In this document: positions 53,897 to 61,222 of the stretch, one piece after another
How positions within the stretch are numbered: position 1 is the stretch's first letter
Layout of the letters: every line of letters starts with the position of its first letter
Assembly: GCA_023443455.1 (NCBI GenBank)
Contig: JAEZUE010000039.1
Location: 1 to 64,000, forward strand
Direction: 5' to 3'
DNA: 64,000 bases
Source: Verrucomicrobiota bacterium
GTDB lineage: Bacteria > Verrucomicrobiota > Verrucomicrobiia > Opitutales > Opitutaceae
Notes under the pieces: model-generated
Told to the model about the DNA's origin: nothing
The model's input: only the letters and a program-made list of their open reading frames with translations
Database searches by the model: none
Program-made: the position numbers and the translations under genes

Positions 53897-54496
53897 TTAT
53901 TGAACCGAGGGAGGAGGAGGTTCGACGGTGATCGGAGCGCCTTCCTGGTGATGGCTGAGGACGAAGGCCACGACCTCCACGACCGCCATGTCGCTGAGCG
54001 GTTGGCCACCACGCGGCGGCATGCCTCGCGCGACGAAACCGTCCCTGACCGTGGTGAAGACCTCGGTCGGCAGGCCACCGTGCAACCACGCATTGTCGGA
54101 AAGGTCGGCGCCGATGTACTTCGGGTCCTCGGCTTTGCCCTTGAGATTCGGGGCGTGGCAGGCCTGGCAGACATTCTTGAACGTGGCAGCTCCGTTGGCG
54201 ACCACGGCGGCGTTTCGCGAGGCCTGCCAGAGGTAGGGATCGTTGAGTTTGTCCACCATCGCAGCGAGCTTCACCGCCTCGATGCGGTTGAGCTCCTGCG
54301 TGACGCGCTCGCCATCGGGCAGCACCACGCTGGCCTCGTAATGGACGAACCAATAGGCGACAGCGAAGGCGATGGCGCCGTAGAGCGTCAACAGCCACCA
54401 GTTCGGCAGGCGTTTGTCGAACTCCTGGATGCCGTCGAAACTATGCGGCCGGAGATTGTCTTCGTGGGGAGGCTGGCCGGGGGAGTCGGAGCTCAT
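53897..54496 (-). CDS. ccoP: CcoP-like single-haem cytochrome c
   Basis: A 199-residue protein with one membrane helix (WWLLTLYGAIAFAVAYWFV) preceded by the FixP_N type start (HSFDGIQEFDKRLPNWW). The haem motif is C110-Q-A-C113-H114 and the axial Met lies in ARGMPPRGG. Normal CcoP is near 290 residues with two haems; here a single haem domain is present. It probably delivers electrons to the CcoNO core. The gene lies between ccoQ (51 bp) and ccoG (82 bp). Confidence 0.9.
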   Translation of the reverse strand: MSSDSPGQPPHEDNLRPHSFDGIQEFDKRLPNWWLLTLYGAIAFAVAYWFVHYEASVVLPDGERVTQELNRIEAVKLAAMVDKLNDPYLWQASRNAAVVANGAATFKNVCQACHAPNLKGKAEDPKYIGADLSDNAWLHGGLPTEVFTTVRDGFVARGMPPRGGQPLSDMAVVEVVAFVLSHHQEGAPITVEPPPPSVQ

Positions 54497-54547
54497 GGCG
54501 ATAAGTTGGGACGAAGGAGAGGGAGAGGCGGATTGGGCGCCGCGCGA

Positions 54548-54748
54548 TCAACCCGCGCGGCGGTCGGGAGCGGAGCCGGCGCCCGCCGGGCGGTCGTCGT
54601 CGAGCGCCATGGCGGCGCGCCGATCGGCCTGATCCCGAGGCAGATGCAACACCCACAGCCACTGGAGCAGGCAGCCCAGCGCCGCGAGGGCGAAGAGCGT
54701 GATCGCAAGCGAGGCCTGCCAGTTTTCGGTGACGAGACGGCGAAACAT
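54548..54748 (-). CDS. ccoQ: CcoQ-like small oxidase subunit
   Basis: A 66-residue protein with one transmembrane helix (ASLAITLFALAALGCLLQWLW, listed to 20 residues as ASLAITLFALAALGCLLQWL), then a hydrophilic tail. The position between ccoNO and ccoP identifies it as the assembly/stability subunit CcoQ (FixQ). Confidence 0.8.
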   Translation of the reverse strand: MFRRLVTENWQASLAITLFALAALGCLLQWLWVLHLPRDQADRRAAMALDDDRPAGAGSAPDRRAG

Positions 54749-54804
54749 GACGTGTGCGGGTTTCGGATTGCGGGCGGGGGAAGACGAAACGGCGAAGGGC
54801 CCGG

Positions 54805-57189
54805 TCAGGGTTGCACGGCGGCGGTCGACTCCCCCACTTCCTGCGACTTGCCGAGTTTCTGGAGGTATGCGATGAGCGCCACGAGTTCCTTCTCGGGCGC
54901 GATGAGCTTGCCGCGGTTGCGCAGGTCGAGGGCGATGGCCTTCGACTGCGTCTCGCATTGGGCGGCGATCTCGGTCTCGGTCATCTCCGGATACGGAACC
55001 CCGACGAGACGCTGCACCCGGAGCTTGGAAGGGAGCGACGCGATGTCGGTCTCCTGCTCGGCCAGCCAGGGGAACGACGGCATGTTGGAATCCTGGTTCA
55101 TGATCCGCGGATCGATCATGTGGTCGTAGTGCCACTCGTTGCCGTACTTGCCGCCGAGGCGCGCGAGATCCGGCCCGGTGCGACGCGAGCCCCATTGGAA
55201 CGGGTGGTCGTAGACCGACTCGCCGAGCCGGGAATAGGTGCCGTAGCGCATGACGTCGGGCACGAGGGTGCGGATCATCTGCGAATGGCAGTTGTAGCAG
55301 CCCTCACGGATGTAGATGTCGCGGCCGGCGAGTTCGAGCGGCGTGTAGAGGACCTGGATGCGATCTTCGACGTTCTCCGGGCGGTAGGCCAGGACCGTGG
55401 GCAGGATCTGGACCACCCCGCCGATCGCGGCGGCGGCGAAGGAGAAGATCGAGAACGGCAGAGCGTTGGCCAGGAGCTGGTCGTACCACTTGGCCCAAGT
55501 CAGGCCCCGGGCGGTGAAGTGCGCGTAGGCGATGATGATGGTCAGGACGAGTCCGAAGACCGAGAGGAGCCGGAGGTAGTCGCCGCCGAAGAGCCAGAGC
55601 CCACCGAAGAGCAGCGCGAAACCGCAGGTCAGGATCGGCGGATTGAGGAACGAACGAATCGGCCCCATCACCGAGGACGGCTCGTGCGCCTCGGCATGGA
55701 CTTCGACGGAGCCGTTGACCGCCTGGCCGCTGCGGGCGGTGCGGTAGATGTTGTAGGCGAGCAGGAAGAAGCCGCCGAGGTAGACCGTGCCGCCGACCAG
55801 TCGGGCGAGCATCATCGGGCGGATGGCTTTCAGCGTCTCGGTGAAGATCGGATAGGCCAAGGTGGTGCCGCCGTCGGTGGTCGCGAGCAGGTTGAGCCCC
55901 TGCGTGATGCCGGAGGTCCACATCGCCCCGACGTAGAGGAGGATGCCCACCATCGCGCTCCAGAAATGGAGGTCGGCGAGTTTGGTGGAATAGAGCTTCG
56001 TGTTCCACAGTCGCGGCGCGAGCCAGTAGAACATGCCCGCGGCCATCATGCCGTTCCAACCGAGAGTACCGGCATGGACATGGCCGATGATCCAGTCGCT
56101 GTAGTGGCCGATGGCGTTGACCGAGCGGATCGAAAGCAGCGGACCCTCGAACGTGGACATGCCGTAGAAGGTGACGCCGGCGGCCAGGAACTTGAGGACC
56201 GGGTCGGTGCGCAGCTTGTGCCAGGCGCCGCGCAGGGTGAGCAGGCCGTTGAGCATGCCGCCCCACGAGGGAGCCCAGAGCATGAGGCTGAACAGCATGC
56301 CCAGATATTGGAGCCAGGTGGGCAGCGCGGTGTTGAGCAGGTGGTGCGGGCCGGCCCAGATGTACACGAAGACCAGCGACCAGAAGTGGATCACCGAGAG
56401 GCGGTAGGAGTACACGGGCCGCTCCGCCGCCTTCGGCATGAAGTAGTACATGATGCCGAGGATCGGCGTGGTGAGGAAGAACGCCACGGCGTTGTGCCCA
56501 TACCACCATTGCACGAGGGCATCCTGCACGCCGCCAAAGACCGGATAGCTGTGGAGGATCGAGGTCGGGATCGAGAGGTGGTTGACGATGTAGAGCATCG
56601 CCACCGTGAGGATCGTCGCGATGTAGAACCAGAGGGCGACGTAGAGCGTGGGCTCGTTGCGCCGGGCGAGCGTCCAGAAGAAGTTGATCGCGAAGACGAC
56701 CCAGATCAGAGCGACGGCGAGGTTGATCGGCCAGATGAGCTCGGCGTATTCCTTGCCACGGGTGAGACCCGCCGGGAGCGTGATGGCCGCGGCGACGATG
56801 ATCAGGTTCCAACCCCAGAAATGCAGCTTCGTGAGGAAGTCCGAGGCGGTGCGGCATTTGCACAGCCGCTGCGTCGAATAGTAGATGCCGGAGAACATCA
56901 TGTTGCCCACGAACGCGAAGATGACGGCGTTGGTGTGCAGGGGGCGTAGACGCCCGAAGCTGATGTATTGCAGCCCCTCGCTCTGGATCAGGCCAAAGGA
57001 GATCCACTCGAGAAACTTCCCGTTCATCTCCCAGAAGTTGAGCTGCGAGGCGGCCAGCGCACCGACGGCCATGCCCACGATGCCCCAGAAGATGGAGGCG
57101 ATCATGAACCAGCGGACCGACTGGTCGTCGTACTCGATGATGGTTTTGGAGCTCTGGTGGGGGGACACAGCGGCGGACGGAGCGCTCAT
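54805..57189 (-). CDS. ccoNO: Fused cbb3 cytochrome oxidase subunits CcoN-CcoO
   Basis: A 794-residue fusion. Residues ~1-510 form CcoN with twelve or more membrane helices and haem/copper ligands, such as FGRLRPLHTNAVIFAFVGN, WWYGHNAVAFFLTTP, and IIGHVHAGTLGWNGMM. From about 540 the CcoO part begins with two membrane helices, then the haem c motif C631-Y-N-C634-H635 in EGCYNCHSQMIRTL, with Met-type ligands in the tail. It forms the O2-reducing core of a high-affinity terminal oxidase. The start overlaps the ccoS end in an ATGA. Confidence 0.96.
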   Translation of the reverse strand: MSAPSAAVSPHQSSKTIIEYDDQSVRWFMIASIFWGIVGMAVGALAASQLNFWEMNGKFLEWISFGLIQSEGLQYISFGRLRPLHTNAVIFAFVGNMMFSGIYYSTQRLCKCRTASDFLTKLHFWGWNLIIVAAAITLPAGLTRGKEYAELIWPINLAVALIWVVFAINFFWTLARRNEPTLYVALWFYIATILTVAMLYIVNHLSIPTSILHSYPVFGGVQDALVQWWYGHNAVAFFLTTPILGIMYYFMPKAAERPVYSYRLSVIHFWSLVFVYIWAGPHHLLNTALPTWLQYLGMLFSLMLWAPSWGGMLNGLLTLRGAWHKLRTDPVLKFLAAGVTFYGMSTFEGPLLSIRSVNAIGHYSDWIIGHVHAGTLGWNGMMAAGMFYWLAPRLWNTKLYSTKLADLHFWSAMVGILLYVGAMWTSGITQGLNLLATTDGGTTLAYPIFTETLKAIRPMMLARLVGGTVYLGGFFLLAYNIYRTARSGQAVNGSVEVHAEAHEPSSVMGPIRSFLNPPILTCGFALLFGGLWLFGGDYLRLLSVFGLVLTIIIAYAHFTARGLTWAKWYDQLLANALPFSIFSFAAAAIGGVVQILPTVLAYRPENVEDRIQVLYTPLELAGRDIYIREGCYNCHSQMIRTLVPDVMRYGTYSRLGESVYDHPFQWGSRRTGPDLARLGGKYGNEWHYDHMIDPRIMNQDSNMPSFPWLAEQETDIASLPSKLRVQRLVGVPYPEMTETEIAAQCETQSKAIALDLRNRGKLIAPEKELVALIAYLQKLGKSQEVGESTAAVQP

Positions 57190-57416
57190 GAGGAAAGGGC
57201 GGAAGGGGGCTGTTTTCGGGGTCGGTTGGATCGATCGGCCGGGGCCGGCCGGGGTTTCGAGGGCACCTTGCACGACGGTGCGTCTTCCTCCAGCGGAAGA
57301 AGCGCCGCGCGTTCGGTACTGCCGAAATGGAACCGCCCGTGCTCCTTGACGAAAAGCACAAGGAACACGAACGCCAGCAACAGGCTCAGGATGACCGTGA
57401 TCCAGAGAACCGGCAT
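57186..57416 (-). CDS. ccoS: CcoS-like small membrane protein
   Basis: A 76-residue protein with one N-terminal helix (PVLWITVILSLLLAFVFLVL) followed by a Pro/Arg-rich hydrophilic tail. Position at the head of a cbb3 operon and the short one-helix form point to the CcoS group of oxidase maturation factors, but the sequence is only loosely like characterised CcoS. Its stop overlaps the ccoNO start by 4 bp. Confidence 0.7.
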   Translation of the reverse strand: MPVLWITVILSLLLAFVFLVLFVKEHGRFHFGSTERAALLPLEEDAPSCKVPSKPRPAPADRSNRPRKQPPSALSS

Positions 57417-57626
57417 GAGTGATTGGGTGGAGGAGGTAGGCAGGCGCGCCGTGAGTAGCGGCGTTTGAACGGTCCCCCGGGTAGAGGACCGCTCGGTGCG
57501 TGCCGGAACCTTAGTGCGGGATTTGCCAACTCAAGCAAGCCCCGACAACGACCTTCATCCAAAAGATGCGGAGCGTTGGCCAAACAACGCCGCGACCGAG
57601 GATTCCCCCCGTGCCACTATTCCCGG

Positions 57627-58118
57627 ATGCAAGGCAGTTTCCTGGCCGAACTCGCCCTCCGCCGCCCCGCCATCAAACAGGCTTGGGAACGACGGCTGCG
57701 CAAAGAGCCGATCACCAGCCCGCTCGCGAATCCCGATACGCTGGTCCTGCTGATGGATCGCACCCTCGACGAGTTGCAACGGGCACTGGCCAGCCTCCAG
57801 CCATTGCCCCCACCCCAAGCCGCCCCCCGCCCGATCAGGAGCGGTTGCCTGTGCGGCCTCAACCCCTTGCTCGCCTACTTCCGCGTCGCCGCCAGCGTAC
57901 TGCCCGCCCAGATGTGCATCGGCGCCGACCGGTGTCCCGACCTCAGCGCCGGGGACTATGCCATCTGCATGCAGGAAATGCTCGGCCAGCTTCAGGTGAT
58001 CGCGTCGGAGGAGATCCGGGCCTTCTGCGCAATGTGCCAGACGGAGATCGCCCAAGGTGGGCGCCATGGCGGGGCGGCAGCCGTCGGCCAGTCGCTGGCA
58101 GCCACATTCGCGAAATAG
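57627..58118 (+). CDS. Cys-rich hypothetical protein
   Basis: A 163-residue soluble protein of no family I recognise. Most of the cysteines lie in clusters: SGCLCGLNPLLAYF, QMCIGADRCPDLS, and AFCAMCQTEIAQ. The pattern suggests a metal or cluster site, though pairings are not those of a known zinc finger. The start ATG 57627 is chosen; the upstream open frame is long but not clearly coding. It lies between the cbb3 operon (divergent) and the AraC gene (convergent, 33 bp away). Confidence 0.7.
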   Translation: MQGSFLAELALRRPAIKQAWERRLRKEPITSPLANPDTLVLLMDRTLDELQRALASLQPLPPPQAAPRPIRSGCLCGLNPLLAYFRVAASVLPAQMCIGADRCPDLSAGDYAICMQEMLGQLQVIASEEIRAFCAMCQTEIAQGGRHGGAAAVGQSLAATFAK

Positions 58119-58151
58119 CGGCGACGCCGGCCTCCGCCACAACGTCGGCGC

Positions 58152-59075
58152 CTATCGCCCGATACCGACCATCGAGTCGGCCAGCACCCGCTCGCGGTAC
58201 AGGGACGGCGACTCGCCTGTGATCTGCCGGAATACCCGATTGAACTGGGAGAGCGACTGGAACCCCACCTGAAACGCCGCCTCGCTCACCCGCACATGGG
58301 GATTGAGCAGAAGGTTTTTGACCTTCTCGACCCGAACCCGCGCGAGGTAGTTGGTGAAGGTCAGGCCCGTCGCCTGCTTGAACATCTTGCAGAAGTAATA
58401 CGCGCTCGTGTTCACCGCCTTTGCCACCTCGCTCAGCCGCAGATCCTCCGCCTGGTGGTCCTCGATGAAACTCTTCGCCCGCTGGATCATCGGAGATTCC
58501 CCTAGCTGTTCTTTGACAATGAGTTGATTACTCAGTGTCGCCAGGTGCTGCGCAAAGATCTCCAAGAGCCGGATGATCGACTCGTACTGTTTGCGGGAAA
58601 GCACGCGGGTGTGAAAATACGCCTCCTCGAGCCGCTTCACATCCACCTCGGAACCCCACTTCATCAAGGCGCCGGCAGTACGGCTGAAGTCGCTCCGTTG
58701 CGGAGCCTGCAACAGCACCTGGCCGGTTTGGAGATAGGCGATCGTATTGTCGCCCACTCGCACCGGAACCGCCGTCTCGCACAGTCCCGCGAAACAACGC
58801 AGCGTTTTGGTCCGCACCCCCGCCTGCTCCTCCACCTTCTTCCGCACACTCAAACACGCTGCGCACGACTGGTTCGATTGGCCCATCAACGAGCAGAACG
58901 GATTCTGATCCTTCCCGTCGCCCATCGACAAATGCAGCGAATCCAAGGCGCGAAGCCCGAGCGGCAAGCCCGTGGTGTCGCGGAACGCCCGCGCATAATC
59001 CCGAAAGATGTCCGAGCGCCGGAGCAACTCGACCAGGTTTTGGCTTCGTTTTGTCGGAGTTGTTTTCTCCTTCAT
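58152..59075 (-). CDS. PocR-type ligand-binding AraC family regulator
   Basis: A 307-residue regulator. The N-terminal PocR-like sensory domain carries the Cys pattern C-x10-C-x2-C (CSLMGQSNQSCAACLSVR) and RCFAGLCETAVPV, and the C-terminal AraC domain has two HTH motifs (LRLSEVAKAVNTSAYYFCKM and VSEAAFQVGFQSLSQFNRVF). PocR domains bind small organic ligands such as diols or other metabolites. It is divergent from pckG with 146 bp between the starts and is the best candidate for its regulator. Confidence 0.9.
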   Translation of the reverse strand: MKEKTTPTKRSQNLVELLRRSDIFRDYARAFRDTTGLPLGLRALDSLHLSMGDGKDQNPFCSLMGQSNQSCAACLSVRKKVEEQAGVRTKTLRCFAGLCETAVPVRVGDNTIAYLQTGQVLLQAPQRSDFSRTAGALMKWGSEVDVKRLEEAYFHTRVLSRKQYESIIRLLEIFAQHLATLSNQLIVKEQLGESPMIQRAKSFIEDHQAEDLRLSEVAKAVNTSAYYFCKMFKQATGLTFTNYLARVRVEKVKNLLLNPHVRVSEAAFQVGFQSLSQFNRVFRQITGESPSLYRERVLADSMVGIGR

Positions 59076-59145
59076 TCGGTAGGGGGATCGCAGGCCGCGG
59101 AAACTGCGACAGCCCCTCACGGGGAGCAAACCTAAATCCCAAAAA

Positions 59146-59174
59146 CTGCGCAGCGTTAACCAATGGTTGCGCAG
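59146..59174. promoter_or_regulatory. Candidate operator between the AraC gene and pckG
   Basis: CTGCGCA and TGCGCAG are inverted arms with a 15-base spacer that itself holds the near-palindrome AACCAATGGTT. The site lies 70 bp from the AraC start and about 48 bp before the pckG start, suitable for control of either gene. It is inferred, not proven. Confidence 0.5.
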
Positions 59175-59221
59175 AGGAAAAATCCCCCCACAGATAAGAT
59201 CGTACGCTTCATTCAACATCC

Positions 59222-61087
59222 ATGACCGCACCCTCATCCAACACCTGCTGCTGTGGCGACCGCCCGGCAGACCTCGACAACGTGATCGCCGCGGCCCTTT
59301 CCAAGGCTCCGACCAAGAACGCCCGTGTTCTTGCGTTCGTCCGCGAGAATGCCGAACTCTGCCAGCCCTCCGCCATCGAGTGGGCCGACGGATCGAAGGC
59401 TGAATACGACCGCATGGTCGACATCATGGTCAATGGCGGCACCGCCATTCGCCTCAACGACGCCAAGCGTCCGAACTCCATCCTCGTCCGCTCCGACCCG
59501 ACCGACGTCGCCCGCGTCGAGGACCGCACCTTCATCAATTCGATCCGCAAGGAAGACGCCGGTCCGACCAACAACTGGAAGGACCCGAAGGAAATGAAGG
59601 AGATCCTCATGCCCCTGTTCAAGGGCAGCATGCGCGGTCGCACGATGTACGTCATCCCCTTCTCGATGGGCCCGGTCGGCTCCCCGCTCGCGCACATCGG
59701 CGTCGAGCTCACCGACTCCGCCTACGTCGTGGCCAACATGCGCATCATGACCCGCATCGGCACCAAGGTCTGGGAAGCCCTCGGTGACGGCGAGTTCGTG
59801 CCCTGCCTGCACTCCGTCGGCAAGCCCCTCGCCGCCGGCGAGAAAGACGTGCCGTGGCCCTGCAACACCACCAAGTACATCTGCCACTTCCCCGAAGATC
59901 GTTCGATCATGTCGTTCGGTTCCGGCTACGGTGGCAACGCCCTGCTCGGCAAGAAGTGCTTCGCCCTGCGTATCGCCTCCAACATCGCCCGCGACGAGGG
60001 TTGGATGGCCGAGCACATGCTCATCCTCAAGGTCGAGAGCCCGGAAGGCGAAGCCAACTACGTGGCCGCCGCCTTCCCGTCCGCCTGCGGCAAGACCAAC
60101 TTCGCCATGCTCATCCCGCCGGCGCAGCTCAGCGGCTGGAAGGTCACCACCATCGGTGACGACATCGCCTGGCTCAAGCCCGGCGCCGACGGCCGCCTCT
60201 ACGCCATCAACCCGGAAGCCGGCTTCTTCGGCGTCGCCCCCGGCACCTCGTACGACTCCAACCCGTCGGCGATGGACACCTGCGCCAAGGACACCATCTT
60301 CACCAACGTCGCCCTCACCGAGGACGGCGATGTCTGGTGGGAAGGCATGACCAAGCAGGCCCCGGCCAAACTCACCGACTGGCAGGGCAAGGAGTGGACC
60401 CCGGACTGCGGTCGCGTCTCCTCGCACGCCAACTCCCGCTTCACCGCCCCGGCGGCGAACTGCCCCTGCATCGACAAGGACTGGGAGAACCCCGCCGGCG
60501 TTCCGATCTCCGCCATCATCTTCGGCGGCCGCCGCCCCACCACCCTCCCGCTGGTGTTCCAGTCCTGGAACTGGTCGCACGGTGTCTACCTCGGCGCCGT
60601 CATGGGCTCCGAGATGACCGCCGCCGCCGCCGGCACCATCGGCCAGGTCCGCCGCGACCCGATGGCCATGCTGCCCTTCACCGGTTACAACGTCGGCGAC
60701 TACCTCGCCCACTGGCTGAGCATGCCGAAGCGCGCCAAGAACCCGCCGGCGATCTTCCACGTCAACTGGTTCCGCAAGACCGCCGAAGGCAAGTGGATGT
60801 GGCCGGGCTACGGCGACAACATGCGCGTGCTCAAGTGGATCGTCGAGCGCGTCAACGGCAAGGCCGCCGCCCGCGAGACCGCGATCGGCTGGATGCCCCG
60901 CTCCGAGGACATTGTGCTCGACGGACTCAAGGACTTCACCACGAAGGACCTCGAGGCCGTGCTCGCGATCGACTCCGCCGAATGGAAGAAGGAAGTCGCC
61001 GCCCAGGAGGAACACTTCGTGAACCTCTACACCACCCTCCCCAAGGAGCTGGTGTTCCAGAAGCAGCTGCTCGTCTCCCGCCTCTGA
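59222..61087 (+). CDS. pckG: Phosphoenolpyruvate carboxykinase (GTP)
   Basis: A 621-residue GTP-dependent enzyme that makes PEP from oxaloacetate in gluconeogenesis. The P-loop (kinase 1a) is FPSACGKTNFAML with the hyperreactive Cys near 289; the phosphate/Mn block reads IGDDIAWLKPGADG, then NPEAGFFGVAPGT and the guanine-binding region FGGRRPTTLPLVF. It fits the GTP class (about 600 residues), not the ATP class. It is followed by a strong terminator. Confidence 0.97.
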   Translation: MTAPSSNTCCCGDRPADLDNVIAAALSKAPTKNARVLAFVRENAELCQPSAIEWADGSKAEYDRMVDIMVNGGTAIRLNDAKRPNSILVRSDPTDVARVEDRTFINSIRKEDAGPTNNWKDPKEMKEILMPLFKGSMRGRTMYVIPFSMGPVGSPLAHIGVELTDSAYVVANMRIMTRIGTKVWEALGDGEFVPCLHSVGKPLAAGEKDVPWPCNTTKYICHFPEDRSIMSFGSGYGGNALLGKKCFALRIASNIARDEGWMAEHMLILKVESPEGEANYVAAAFPSACGKTNFAMLIPPAQLSGWKVTTIGDDIAWLKPGADGRLYAINPEAGFFGVAPGTSYDSNPSAMDTCAKDTIFTNVALTEDGDVWWEGMTKQAPAKLTDWQGKEWTPDCGRVSSHANSRFTAPAANCPCIDKDWENPAGVPISAIIFGGRRPTTLPLVFQSWNWSHGVYLGAVMGSEMTAAAAGTIGQVRRDPMAMLPFTGYNVGDYLAHWLSMPKRAKNPPAIFHVNWFRKTAEGKWMWPGYGDNMRVLKWIVERVNGKAAARETAIGWMPRSEDIVLDGLKDFTTKDLEAVLAIDSAEWKKEVAAQEEHFVNLYTTLPKELVFQKQLLVSRL

Positions 61088-61112
61088 TCGTCACCGCGAT
61101 CTGAACACTTCG

Positions 61113-61146
61113 AGCCCGGAGCGCCCTGTGCGCCCCGGGCTTTTTC
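61113..61146 (+). terminator. pckG: pckG terminator
   Basis: AGCCCGGAGCGC - CCTGT - GCGCCCCGGGCT with one mismatch, followed by TTTTTC. It starts 26 bp after the pckG stop. Confidence 0.92.
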
Positions 61147-61222
61147 ATGCCCTCCTGACGAGCCCGTCGACAAGCCGCGTTTGACCTCGCCTCCCCCGTA
61201 TCCCCATCATTGGGAACTCGCG

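Noticed and set aside
57417..57540. FNR/Anr box upstream of the cbb3 operon
   Set aside because: The closest match, TTGAGTTGGCAAAT on the minus strand, fits only the left half of TTGAT-N4-ATCAA.
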